This document shows, piece by piece, positions 43,164 through 51,403 of a stretch of 64,000 bases of DNA. The position numbers and the translations under genes were made by a program. The notes under the pieces are model-generated. The model was not told where the DNA came from and made no database searches. It worked only from the letters and a program-made list of their open reading frames with translations. The DNA is taken from positions 59,445 through 123,444 of the forward strand of contig JARGFH010000002.1 in assembly GCA_029210695.1 (NCBI GenBank), written 5' to 3'. The DNA comes from Acidimicrobiia bacterium. GTDB lineage: Bacteria; Actinomycetota; Acidimicrobiia; Spongiisociales; JAHEDJ01. Each line of letters starts with the position of its first letter. The stretch's first letter is position 1.

Positions 43164-44675
43164 TTACGGGTAGTGATCCGGTAGGTCATTCTCGTAGAGA
43201 ACAACGTCTCCCCGACCGAGATTGGCGCGCACCCATTCGACGGCCTCCGGACGGGAGTCGACCACCATAACGGACGCTCTGCCTCCTTCCGTTCCCTTCA
43301 AAAGGGCGCGCCGGTTGGTGAGGCCGACGATAAGGATATCGGTGGCAACTTCAACGGCTTGTGCAGCCAGGCGAGCATTTTCGGTCACCTGGTCGGCTCC
43401 GAGTTCGACCATGCCGGGGGTAACGAGCACCCGCCTGGCGCCCGAACCAATTTCGCCGAGCAACTGCAAACCGGCTGAAGCTCCTGCCGGGTTGGAATTG
43501 TACGTGTCGTCGATGATCGTGAAGCCCAGATCGCTCTGCGTCAGCGTCTGCCGGTGCGCCGGCCGATCGGCACCGGCCAGCGCAGATCGGATCGAGCCGG
43601 GATCGACGCCAAAGGCGAGTGCAGCCCCGATCGCGCAGGCGACATTCGTCGCGAAGGCAACCGGCGGATCCAACCGGGCGAGGAGCGCTCCGCCGGCCCA
43701 CACTTCCTGAACGCCGTTATGGCCGAGCACACAAACGTCCGCCGAAGTGTCGATCGCCGAGCACCTGATCACCCGGCGGACGCCGGCCTGACGATCGGCC
43801 AATCCGGCCAGACGCCGGTCATCGATGTTGAGCACGGCGACGCCTGCTCCCTCGAGGATCTCCGATTTCGCTTCGAGCGTCCGCTCCAGAGAACCGAATC
43901 GTTCGAGGTGCACAGGGCCGATGGCGGTGATAATTGCCACCTCCGGGGGGATCCACGAACACAGCGCGGCGATTTCGCCCGGCCCGTAAGCCCCCATCTC
44001 GGCGATGAACAACTCGGAACCCGGCGTGAGGTGTTCGTTGATCGCACGAGCCAGTCCCATGGCGTTGTTGAAGCTGGCAGGGCTCGCCACCACCTGCATC
44101 TCGGCGGCCAGGAGCAACCGCGCATACTCCTTGGTGGTGGTCTTCCCATACGATCCGGTGATCGCGAGGATCCGGGGGTCGACGGCGTTGAGCTTGTCGC
44201 GGGCCTTGTCGATCCAGCGCCTTCCGAGCCTGGCTTCAAGGGGCGCCGCCAGTGCCAGTCCAAGGTCGATCAACAGCGGCATCCCGAGGGCAAGGATGGC
44301 AGCGACGACGGTGACAAACTCGAGAACGACGCTCGCCACGATCAACAGTGCGGCCGAGCCGGAGACAATGGCCGTCAACCGGCGAAGGCGACCCGTCCAG
44401 CGAAGAGGCGATGAAACCCCCCGCACTCCCAACCCGAGGGGGCCGAGAGCGGCAACCCCGATCGGGACAAGCGCCATCCACCACCACCACGGGGTAGCCG
44501 CAAGACCGACGATTCCCGCGACGAAGAGCCAGACATTCCGCGATCCCGTCCACCAGCGAAGGGCGAACCGTATCGTCGATCCCCCCAGGTAATGCTCCCG
44601 TTGAGCAACGCGCAGAAATCGCAGAGCAGCAGGAGCGGCTGCCGCCACGCCGAGCGCCAGGACGATCCACGTCAT
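43164..44675 (-). CDS. murF: MurF-like Mur ligase with N-terminal membrane region
   Basis: The 503-residue product has a Mur ligase core: ITGSYGKTTTKEYAR (P loop), FIAEMGAYGPGEIA, VAIITAIGPVHLERFGS, ITEs followed by IDDTYNSNPAGASAGL. That order resembles MurF, which adds D-Ala-D-Ala to UDP-MurNAc-tripeptide. The first ~155 residues are several hydrophobic helices instead of the usual MurF UDP-binding domain, so the enzyme is probably membrane-bound. Its position directly before ddl supports a cell-wall role, though another Mur-type substrate is possible. It overlaps the preceding hydrolase gene by 4 nt. Confidence 0.8.
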   Translation of the reverse strand: MTWIVLALGVAAAAPAALRFLRVAQREHYLGGSTIRFALRWWTGSRNVWLFVAGIVGLAATPWWWWMALVPIGVAALGPLGLGVRGVSSPLRWTGRLRRLTAIVSGSAALLIVASVVLEFVTVVAAILALGMPLLIDLGLALAAPLEARLGRRWIDKARDKLNAVDPRILAITGSYGKTTTKEYARLLLAAEMQVVASPASFNNAMGLARAINEHLTPGSELFIAEMGAYGPGEIAALCSWIPPEVAIITAIGPVHLERFGSLERTLEAKSEILEGAGVAVLNIDDRRLAGLADRQAGVRRVIRCSAIDTSADVCVLGHNGVQEVWAGGALLARLDPPVAFATNVACAIGAALAFGVDPGSIRSALAGADRPAHRQTLTQSDLGFTIIDDTYNSNPAGASAGLQLLGEIGSGARRVLVTPGMVELGADQVTENARLAAQAVEVATDILIVGLTNRRALLKGTEGGRASVMVVDSRPEAVEWVRANLGRGDVVLYENDLPDHYP

Positions 44676-45397
44676 ACCGACAACTCATCGATGGCAGCGC
44701 AGAGCCGCTCCGGATGGGAGAGGTGGACGTCATGGCCGGCACCCGCGACCACATCGAGAGTGCCATCAGCCAGGAAGCCGAGGGCGGCGGCGGCCACTGC
44801 CGTTGGCACCGCGCTGTCCTGCTCCCCCCACACGAGCCGAACGGGACACTTAACGGCGCCCAGTTCGATTTCGTAGCTCTCGTTCACCACCTTCACGAGG
44901 ACATCGCGCATCACGCCGGCGGCAGCTCGATAGTCGGCCGAACCGAACCGACGCCGGGCCCGTTCGAGCCGGGCTGCGGACACGAGTCCCATCGACCCGG
45001 CCCGGCGAACCAACCGATAGCGCCACGGCGGTTTGCCGGCCGGACTCAGGCGGATGAGCGGCACACCGGCCAGAACCAGGCCGGACACAGCCTCGGGTCG
45101 CGAGGCCGCCAGGGCGACGGCTATTCGACCTCCAAACGAGTGGCCGACGATCACCGGTGGTGTTTCGAACTCGCCCAAGACCGACCCTATCAATTCTGCA
45201 TACCCGGTGGCTCCCATGGATTCATCAGGGGGAGGCGAGGCGCCAAAGCCGGGTAGATCGAGCGCAATCGCCTCGTATCCCGACAACCACCCCTCGAAAT
45301 CGGTACGACTGCGACCCCAACCGTGCAGTGCCAGCACCCTTGGTTGAGCACTCCCATAGCGCACCCCGAAGAGGTTTCCGTAGGAACGCAAAGTCAT
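44672..45397 (-). CDS. Alpha/beta hydrolase
   Basis: The 241-residue product has LALHGWGRSRTDFEGWL, DLPGFGASPPP, nucleophile elbow VIVGHSFGGRIAVALA, an acid in VWGEQDSAVP and the catalytic His in GAGHDVHLSHPE. It is a complete small hydrolase. It is the first gene of the hydrolase-murF-ddl run and is divergent from the sensor kinase at 45451. Substrate unknown. Confidence 0.9.
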   Translation of the reverse strand: MTLRSYGNLFGVRYGSAQPRVLALHGWGRSRTDFEGWLSGYEAIALDLPGFGASPPPDESMGATGYAELIGSVLGEFETPPVIVGHSFGGRIAVALAASRPEAVSGLVLAGVPLIRLSPAGKPPWRYRLVRRAGSMGLVSAARLERARRRFGSADYRAAAGVMRDVLVKVVNESYEIELGAVKCPVRLVWGEQDSAVPTAVAAAALGFLADGTLDVVAGAGHDVHLSHPERLCAAIDELSV

Positions 45398-45437
45398 TGG
45401 AGGATCGACGATCCAAGATCCAACATGGCGGGGAGAT

Positions 45438-45443
45438 TACCCT
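45438..45443 (+). promoter_or_regulatory. -10 box for leaderless sensor-kinase transcript
   Basis: TACCCT is followed by 7 nt and the GTG at 45451. This spacing helps select that start. Confidence 0.45.
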
Positions 45444-45450
45444 GACCATT

Positions 45451-47322
45451 GTGACCATCCCTTCAATCAGCGCTCAGCGCTCCACCAGAGCGGCTATGGC
45501 GGCTTCCCGGGCGAGGGTCGTTGCGCTGGCCCTGCGGGCCGGGTGGCTCATGCTGGCATCCTTTGTGTTCGCTACATGGCGGATCGGCGAAGTCGACAAC
45601 CTCCGTGTGTGGGCCCCACAAGTTGCCATCGCCGCGGTACTCGGCGCATTGTCCCTACCCAACTGGGATTTGACGCTACGACGCGGCTCCGGCGATCTCT
45701 TGCTGCTGCTTGGAGTCATCACCATCGGTTCGGCGATGAGCATCATGGCGACGGTTCCAGCCTTCGCCTCGTTCGTGCTCATCGGCTACTTCGGGGTGGT
45801 GGCGCTCATGGCGGCGCTGGCCCACTGGATCGTTCCCCTCATCACTGCCCTGGTACTCGTAGCAACGAACGTCATCGCTCAGACCGCCTTCGGGACCACT
45901 CCGAATCCGGAAGACATCGTCGTACCGGCCATCACCCTGGTAGTGGTCGGCATCGCAACCGCCGCCATCACCAACGAGTTGCGAAGGGAGATCCGCAGCG
46001 GCATCCGAAGACAGCGGGAACTCGAGGCACGAGAACGGGATCTGGAACGCCTCTACGAAGTCTCCCGAACCCTGGCCGCCGGGGACTCGCTCACCCGCGT
46101 TCTCCCAGAACTCGTCGGCAAGATCGCCACCTACCTCAAAGCTGAGGTAGGCGTCGTCCTCCTCCACGACCCGGCCCGCGGCGCGCTCGAAGTCGTCAGT
46201 CCGATCTGGGCTGCCGGACATACGCTCGACGTCACCGGCTATCTGCTCCCCCTGCGCCGCCGCGGCAACATCGAGCAGACGTTCGTGTCCGGCCAGGCGC
46301 GCCGCTTCAGCCAGACAGACGGGAAGAACTCCAACCACCTGCTCACCGAACTCGGAGTGCAGCACGCAGTGGCGGTGCCGCTCAAGGTCGAACATCGCAC
46401 CATGGGCGTCATGATGGTGGCGGATCGGACGGATGGAACCCCGTTCACCGACGACGACCTCGACGTCCTGGCTTCGCTGTCGGCACCGGCGGCACTAGTG
46501 CTTGCCCATCTCGGGCGCTATGAGGAGGCCGCAGAAGCCGGCCGCCGGATGGAGGAACTGGCGCAACTCAAATCGGATTTCGTCTCCGTCGTCTCGCACG
46601 AATTGCGGACTCCGCTGACCAGCATTATCGGCTCGCTCGACACGATCGCCAGGCCGGAGCTGGCACCGACTCACGCAAGTGCCCTGAGTCTGCTCGATTC
46701 GGCCAGAAACCAGGCCGGGCGACTCCGGCAGCTGATCGAGAACCTGCTGATGACGTCACGGATCGACAATCAAGCACTGCCGCAACACCCCACCGAAATC
46801 GATTTGGAATCTTTCCTCCGTTCGGTGATCGACGAGATCCCGGGAGCCGCGGCGCAGGTGAACATTCGGTCAACGGAAGAGGTAACGGTTCGCGTCGACC
46901 CCGATCACCTGGGTCGGGTACTCATCAACCTCATCCAGAATGCGTTGAAGTACGCGCCCGGCTCTCCTGCAGAGATCGTGGTGAAAGTGCAGGGCGAGCG
47001 GGTCGAGATCAGCGTCGTCGATCGCGGCCCCGGTATCAGTTCCGAGATGAGAGACAAAGTATTCGAACCCTTCACGCAGCTCGAACCGGCGGCCACCCGC
47101 TCCCGCAGCGGGACAGGATTGGGGCTGGCCATCGTCAAGGGCCTGGTCGAATCGATGGGTGGAACCGTGCGACTCGACGACACGCCGGGGGGTGGAGCTA
47201 CATTCGTGGTCGATCTCCCTGCGCGGCCACGGGACTTGCCGCGCTCGCCGGGAGCGGACGGCACCCCCTCCGGCTACTCGCGCGATCCGGCTGCGACTGC
47301 GTGGAACCCTCCATCGACATGA
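45451..47322 (+). CDS. GAF-containing sensor histidine kinase
   Basis: The ~623-residue product has about six membrane helices (residues ~25-175), a short coiled linker, a GAF domain (about 190-350, with HAVAVPLKVEHRTMGVMMVAD), the HisKA phosphoacceptor in SDFVSVVSHELRTPLTSII near residue 383, and HATPase boxes NLIQNALKYAP, DRGPGIS and GTGLGLAIVKG. There is no adjacent response regulator, so it is an orphan kinase. The last 49 bp overlap the 3' end of convergent fabI. GTG 45451 is chosen from the -10 spacing. Confidence 0.93.
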   Translation: MTIPSISAQRSTRAAMAASRARVVALALRAGWLMLASFVFATWRIGEVDNLRVWAPQVAIAAVLGALSLPNWDLTLRRGSGDLLLLLGVITIGSAMSIMATVPAFASFVLIGYFGVVALMAALAHWIVPLITALVLVATNVIAQTAFGTTPNPEDIVVPAITLVVVGIATAAITNELRREIRSGIRRQRELEARERDLERLYEVSRTLAAGDSLTRVLPELVGKIATYLKAEVGVVLLHDPARGALEVVSPIWAAGHTLDVTGYLLPLRRRGNIEQTFVSGQARRFSQTDGKNSNHLLTELGVQHAVAVPLKVEHRTMGVMMVADRTDGTPFTDDDLDVLASLSAPAALVLAHLGRYEEAAEAGRRMEELAQLKSDFVSVVSHELRTPLTSIIGSLDTIARPELAPTHASALSLLDSARNQAGRLRQLIENLLMTSRIDNQALPQHPTEIDLESFLRSVIDEIPGAAAQVNIRSTEEVTVRVDPDHLGRVLINLIQNALKYAPGSPAEIVVKVQGERVEISVVDRGPGISSEMRDKVFEPFTQLEPAATRSRSGTGLGLAIVKGLVESMGGTVRLDDTPGGGATFVVDLPARPRDLPRSPGADGTPSGYSRDPAATAWNPPST

Positions 47323-48056
47323 ACAACCTCGCCGGTGGTCATGGGAGTCCAGTCGGAGAGGAGGAGCGCGACCATTTGCGCAACCGGGGTCGGATCGGAT
47401 GAGTCCCACTCGATTGGTGACCTCTGCAACCACGCCCGCTCAAGAGACTGGAATCCCGGGATCGATTTGGCTGCGATCGTCGACAGCGGGCCGGCCGAGA
47501 CGGCGTTGACCCGAATGTGTTCGGCACCGAGGTCCCGGGCGAGATAGCGCGTCACCGCCTGGAGCGCCGCCTTGGCAACACCCATCCAGTCATAAATCGG
47601 CCAGGCTTGCGTGTTGTCAAAATCGAGTGTGACCAATGATCCACCGCCTGCCGCCCGCATGAGCGGCAACAGGCCAACGGCCAGGGTCTTATAAGAGAAG
47701 GCGGACGTCTGGAATGCGGTATTGGCACTCTCCGCCGGGGTGTTCAGGAAGTTACCGCCCAGGGCGTCTTGCGGCGCATAAGCGATAGCGTGCAATGCGC
47801 CGTCGACCGCTCCCCAGCGCGACGACAAGTCGGCCACCACGGCGTCCATGTGGGCAGGTTCGTTGATATCGAGTTCAAGTACATCGACGGACTGGGGAAG
47901 ACGCCTCGCCGCCCGCTCGGTCAAGCGCAGGCCACGCCCGAAACTCGTCAACACGATCTCGGCGCCCTGTTCCTGCGCAATGCGAGCGACATGCCATGCG
48001 ATTGAGTCGTCGGTGACGACGCCTGTGATCACCAGCTTCTTCCGTTCGAGCAACAT
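47274..48056 (-). CDS. fabI: Enoyl-[acyl-carrier-protein] reductase (NADH), InhA/FabI type
   Basis: FabI performs the last reduction of each fatty-acid elongation cycle. The 260-residue product begins MLLERKKLVITGVVTDDSIAWHVA and has LDINEPAHM, AIAYAPQDALGGNF, the catalytic YDWMGVAKAALQAVTRYLA (Tyr and Lys as in InhA) and VNAVSAGPLSTIAAKSI. ATG 48056 is preceded by GAGGAG. The C-terminal 16 codons lie antisense to the sensor kinase. Confidence 0.96.
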   Translation of the reverse strand: MLLERKKLVITGVVTDDSIAWHVARIAQEQGAEIVLTSFGRGLRLTERAARRLPQSVDVLELDINEPAHMDAVVADLSSRWGAVDGALHAIAYAPQDALGGNFLNTPAESANTAFQTSAFSYKTLAVGLLPLMRAAGGGSLVTLDFDNTQAWPIYDWMGVAKAALQAVTRYLARDLGAEHIRVNAVSAGPLSTIAAKSIPGFQSLERAWLQRSPIEWDSSDPTPVAQMVALLLSDWTPMTTGEVVHVDGGFHAVAAGSRE

Positions 48057-48064
48057 GAGGCTCC

Positions 48065-48433
48065 TCACCCGCCTAGATCGGTTCCGATGTTGGCAATGGC
48101 ACGGAACCCCGACCCCATGAGGAAGAGGAGGAACAACCCCCATGCCAGTGCAGCCCGTTTTCCCAGTTGTGACCGATAGATGTAGCCGAAGGCGATGGAG
48201 GCGGCGATCACCATGCCGTAGAAGAGATGGCCCGACCCCGGCTCTCCGCCATCGGCATACAGGATGAGCCCCATCGCGCCCTGCGCCAGCATGCTTCCAA
48301 CCGCTACCAGTGCCGCAGAAGTGAAAGCTCGTGGCGGCTGGCGCTTGAGGACGGCCAGCCCGAGACCCCAGAGGCCGGTTACGCCGGTCAGGCCGATCGC
48401 AACCCAGGCACCGATACCGTGGACGTCGGTCAC
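48065..48433 (-). CDS. Four-helix membrane protein
   Basis: The 122-residue product has four hydrophobic segments (about 8-28, 36-58, 68-86 and 93-112). It starts at GTG 48433 close to a GAGGAAGAGG purine run and ends 8 bp before fabI, so the two may be cotranscribed. No conserved family is recognised. Confidence 0.7.
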   Translation of the reverse strand: MTDVHGIGAWVAIGLTGVTGLWGLGLAVLKRQPPRAFTSAALVAVGSMLAQGAMGLILYADGGEPGSGHLFYGMVIAASIAFGYIYRSQLGKRAALAWGLFLLFLMGSGFRAIANIGTDLGG

Positions 48434-48515
48434 CCTCTTCCTCTCTGTGGTCGGGGAAGGACCTTACTGCCCTCAACAGATCGAGCGCAGTTCGCGCGAC
48501 CGACGATGGTCCGAA

Positions 48516-48794
48516 TCAGTCGATCTCTACGAGTTGGCCGGTGCGCAAATCGAGCATGAACTCCTGGTCGTTCGAGGAGTCAGCGATCCAGTTGGCCAGT
48601 TGCGCGCCCTGGCTGCGGACAACCCACCATGCGTATTCGGAGCGATCGGCGGCGTGGAAGGCTGCTTTGGCGGCCCGGCCGGCGGCGATGGCCTCCGATT
48701 CCTCTCCGTAGGTCCCGATCAAGCGCTCGAGTGGTGTCGGATTGGGACGGCCGGAAGTACCTTCGACTTCAATGAACTCAACCGCCTCGAACAT
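48516..48794 (-). CDS. Conserved-looking hypothetical protein, 92 residues
   Basis: ATG 48794 follows a strong GGAGGGG. The product (MFEAVEFIEVEG... IAAGRAAKAAFHAADRSEYAWWVVRSQG... EFMLDLRTGQLVEID) is soluble, with a helical middle and a Trp-rich strand. No family is recognised. It lies between ybaK and the four-helix membrane protein on the same strand. Confidence 0.7.
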   Translation of the reverse strand: MFEAVEFIEVEGTSGRPNPTPLERLIGTYGEESEAIAAGRAAKAAFHAADRSEYAWWVVRSQGAQLANWIADSSNDQEFMLDLRTGQLVEID

Positions 48795-48826
48795 GTTCCC
48801 CTCCGGTGACCTGTTGGAAACCAATG

Positions 48827-49333
48827 CTACCGGCTGGTTGGGGGATTTGAAACAACTTCTGCGGACTTGGTCACATCCGCCACCACCGCGCCGGTCGCCT
48901 CTATGAGATCGATGCTTCGGAGATGAATCGCAAGGCCTGAGACACCACCGCCGACCGAAACCTCGGCCTTCGACTCGAGCGAGCTGTCGGCAACAACCGG
49001 CCAGTTGCCGGCGGCGCCGAACGGGGTGATAGTGCCTCTCCGGTATCCGGTGGCAGTGAAGGCCTCATCAGCGTCGGGGAGAGACAGGCGCGACACACCC
49101 CGGCATTTCCGCAGTTTTGTCCAGTCGATGACCCGGTCACCGGGAACCAGGATCAAAAGATACCGGCCCTCCGACTCACGCACGACGATCGTCTTGATGA
49201 GCTGGTTCAGATCGATATTTCGGGCGGCGGCGGCTTCGCCTACAGAAGATACCTCCCCGAACGGGACCAACCGGTGCTCGACGCCGGAGGAGGCCACGGC
49301 AATGGTGGCGGGCGTTTCGGGGAGGGCCGTCAA
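48827..49333 (-). CDS. ybaK: YbaK/EbsC-family aminoacyl-tRNA deacylase
   Basis: The 168-residue product shows the YbaK/ProX fold: QLIKTIVVRESEGRYLLILVPGDRVID, LRKCRGVSRLSLPDADEAF, GYRRGTITPFG and a conserved C-terminal Gly segment. Such enzymes hydrolyse mischarged tRNAs such as Cys-tRNAPro or Ala-tRNAPro. It begins at TTG 49333 immediately after the stop of the PH/SHOCT gene, indicating coupling. Confidence 0.9.
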   Translation of the reverse strand: MTALPETPATIAVASSGVEHRLVPFGEVSSVGEAAAARNIDLNQLIKTIVVRESEGRYLLILVPGDRVIDWTKLRKCRGVSRLSLPDADEAFTATGYRRGTITPFGAAGNWPVVADSSLESKAEVSVGGGVSGLAIHLRSIDLIEATGAVVADVTKSAEVVSNPPTSR

Positions 49334-49936
49334 TCAGATCTCGTCGAGAAGCTTCTGCTTCTTGGCGGCGAACTCCTCATCCGTCAGGACACCGTCGCGA
49401 TGGAGGCGAGCGAGTGACTCGAGTTGCCCCGCGGCTCCCCCCTGGTTGCCCCCTTCGAGCGCAACCGTTCGCTTCTCTCTCAGTTGGTAGATCTGCGATT
49501 GGACATCCTCAGGGCGGGGAATATCGGTGAAACGGCTCTGCCCCTGCTCACCGGCGGACTCGATCAAGAGATCGCCCGAATGCACCAGCCGCTCCAGCAC
49601 CGACTGCGAGAACGCAACGTCGTTGATGACCTCGAGCGGAATCTCCTTGCCTCGACGAGCCAGTACCCCCGACCGAACGATGAGGCGTTCGTTGGTGACG
49701 ATGTATCGGGTGAACCACCAATCGAGGTAGCGCGGAACGGCGGTGATGAGCCAGACGAGGGCAACGACGGCCAGCGAGATCCACATGGCGCCTTCGTCTA
49801 GGAGCGCGGTGACGGCAACCAGCGCGGCGATGGCGACGATCGTGATGGCGGTGGGAACCATGATTCTCTGCCAATGCGGGCGGAACTCGAGTTGGACGGC
49901 TTCGCCGGGACTGAGGAGACGTTCTGGGTAGGGCAT
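49334..49936 (-). CDS. Bacterial PH-domain membrane protein with C-terminal SHOCT motif
   Basis: The 200-residue product has two hydrophobic helices (residues ~27-45 and 52-67), a bacterial PH-like domain (RYIVTNERLIVRSGVLARRGKEIPLEVINDV), a short linker and the SHOCT motif LESLARLHRDGVLTDEEFAAKKQKLL at the C-terminus. SHOCT regions commonly mediate oligomerisation. Function is unknown. TACCAT lies 6 nt before the ATG, suggesting a leaderless transcript. Confidence 0.88.
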   Translation of the reverse strand: MPYPERLLSPGEAVQLEFRPHWQRIMVPTAITIVAIAALVAVTALLDEGAMWISLAVVALVWLITAVPRYLDWWFTRYIVTNERLIVRSGVLARRGKEIPLEVINDVAFSQSVLERLVHSGDLLIESAGEQGQSRFTDIPRPEDVQSQIYQLREKRTVALEGGNQGGAAGQLESLARLHRDGVLTDEEFAAKKQKLLDEI

Positions 49937-49942
49937 GAGCTT

Positions 49943-49948
49943 ATGGTA
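49943..49948 (-). promoter_or_regulatory. -10 box for leaderless PH/SHOCT gene
   Basis: TACCAT on the minus strand, 6 nt before the ATG at 49936. Confidence 0.45.
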
Positions 49949-49988
49949 CGCGAGTCACGGCTCGCGCGAGTCGCCGGTTGCATCTCAA

Positions 49989-51146
49989 GACGCGGAAAAC
50001 CCCGAGAAAGCTCCGACCGAAGTCGTTACCCTCTCGGGGTTCCCGAACCCCGCTCCGGTTCGAGTCCCGAAGGACAAGATCCGAGGCGAGTCCCGAAGTA
50101 GCGTTTCCACTACCCCGGACCCACAGCCTTTCAGCCCCGGGCTCGTTCTCCACCAATCCCGAAAGACTGGTATCGAACACGGCCCCTCGTTTCCAAGAGA
50201 CCTGGTATCCCCCGAAGGAGAAACCAACACTCCGGCCGGACGCCCGATCGACCCGAAGGTCTCCCGGGACGGACAACCCTTACGAGCTGCCTCTCCCTTT
50301 CAGGAGCCACCGAAGTGGTTGTCCCATCCAAAGCCGCTCAGTTTCCCAAATGGCCCCGTCCGGGACAATGCCGTCTCAGAGTTTCCTCCGAACCGGCAGG
50401 GAGGAACATATCGGCTACCCCCACCCAACGCAAGGCAGAAACCAACCCAGATTTCGCGACCCAAACATAAAAGTCGCGAGTTACGAGTCGCGGGTCGCCA
50501 GTTACGGGTCGCGAGTTCGCGAGTCCACGAGTCGCGGGTCCCGAGTTACGAGTCGCTAGTCGCGGGTACGCCCCAGGACGCGGAAAACCCCGAGAAAGCT
50601 CCGACCGAAGTCGTTACCCTCTCGGGGTTCCCGAACCCCGCTCCGGTTCGAGTCCCGAAGGACAAGATCCGAGGCGAGTCCCGAAGTAGCGTTTCCACTA
50701 CCCCGGACCCACAGCCTTTCAGCCCCGGGCTCGTTCTCCACCAATCCCGAAAGACTGGTATCGAACACGGCCCCTCGTTTCCAAGAGACCTGGTATCCCC
50801 CGAAGGAGAAACCAACACTCCGGCCGGACGCCCGATCGACCCGAAGGTCTCCCGGGACGGACAACCCTTACGAGCTGCCTCTCCCTTTCAGGAGCCACCG
50901 AAGTGGTTGTCCCATCCAAAGCCGCTCAGTTTCCCAAATGGCCCCGTCCGGGACAATGCCGTCTCAGAGTTTCCTCCGAACCGGCAGGGAGGAACATATC
51001 GGCTACCCCCACCCAACGCAAGGCAGAAACCAACCCAGATTTCGCGACCCAAACATAAAAGTCGCGAGTTACGAGTCGCGGATACGCCCCAGGACGCGGA
51101 AAACCCCGAGAAAGCTCCGACCGAAGTCGTTACCCTCTCGGGGTTC
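49989..51146. repeat. Non-coding locus with two 505-bp direct repeats and a truncated third
   Basis: The segment 49989-50493 recurs almost unchanged at 50577-51081, and its first ~54 bp recur at 51093-51146. Each unit begins GACGCGGAAAACCCCGAG and contains a hairpin with perfect 10-bp arms AACCCCGAGA/TCTCGGGGTT (49998-50007/50032-50041 in unit 1) and an inner CGAC-CGAA-GTCG stem. A second CCAC-CGAA-GTGG hairpin lies at 50307-50318. The plus strand is poor in stop codons in more than one frame, but no reading frame resembles a protein. The whole gap 49937-51403 holds no gene I can support. Confidence 0.85.
50473..50574. repeat. Degenerate heptamer array between the 505-bp units
   Basis: About 13-14 tandem heptamers of consensus TCGCGAG, with variants TTACGAG, TCGCGGG, TCGCCAG, TCCCGAG and TCGCTAG. 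Shorter stretches of the same heptamer lie at about 49948-49980 and 51061-51082, flanking each 505-bp unit. Confidence 0.8.
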
Positions 51147-51391
51147 CCGATCCCGGGAACTCCTTGCCCGAAAGCTCGGTCTTCCCGAAGACTCCCTCGA
51201 CCGGCGTTTCCACCGATTCCGGTCCGAAGAGCCCTCTCGACCTCTTCAGTCCGCTTCGCAGTTTCCTGCGATGCGGTAAAGATGAAGGTAAGCGCTCCTG
51301 CGCCGTTCGTCAAGGCACAGAGCTCACAAATTTTCGCGACCTGTTCATAGTTTTCGCGACTCGGAATCTCATAAGTGTCATTCGAGTGTCG

Positions 51392-51397
51392 TATAGT
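51392..51397 (+). promoter_or_regulatory. -10 box for leaderless RecB-like nuclease gene
   Basis: TATAGT, the best -10 hexamer of the window, lies 6 nt before the ATG at 51404. Just upstream, the direct repeat TTTTCGCGAC occurs twice (about 51333-51342 and 51352-51361) and could be an operator. Confidence 0.55.
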
Positions 51398-51403
51398 CGG
51401 GGC

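Noticed and set aside
50056..50080. GGTTCGAGTCC resembling a tRNA T-arm in each 505-bp unit
   Set aside because: The T-stem has a central C-C mismatch and no acceptor, D or anticodon arms can be built around it.
50473..50574. Heptamer array as a possible CRISPR array
   Set aside because: Repeat length is 7 bp with no unique spacers and no cas genes; the Cas4-like nuclease nearby is a RecB-family protein next to adnAB.
49935..51350. A 471-codon open frame across the 505-bp repeats
   Set aside because: The sequence is Pro/Ser-rich without fold-like pattern, the repeat is also open in a second plus-strand frame, and there is no promoter or ribosome site. Stop depletion follows from composition and duplication.
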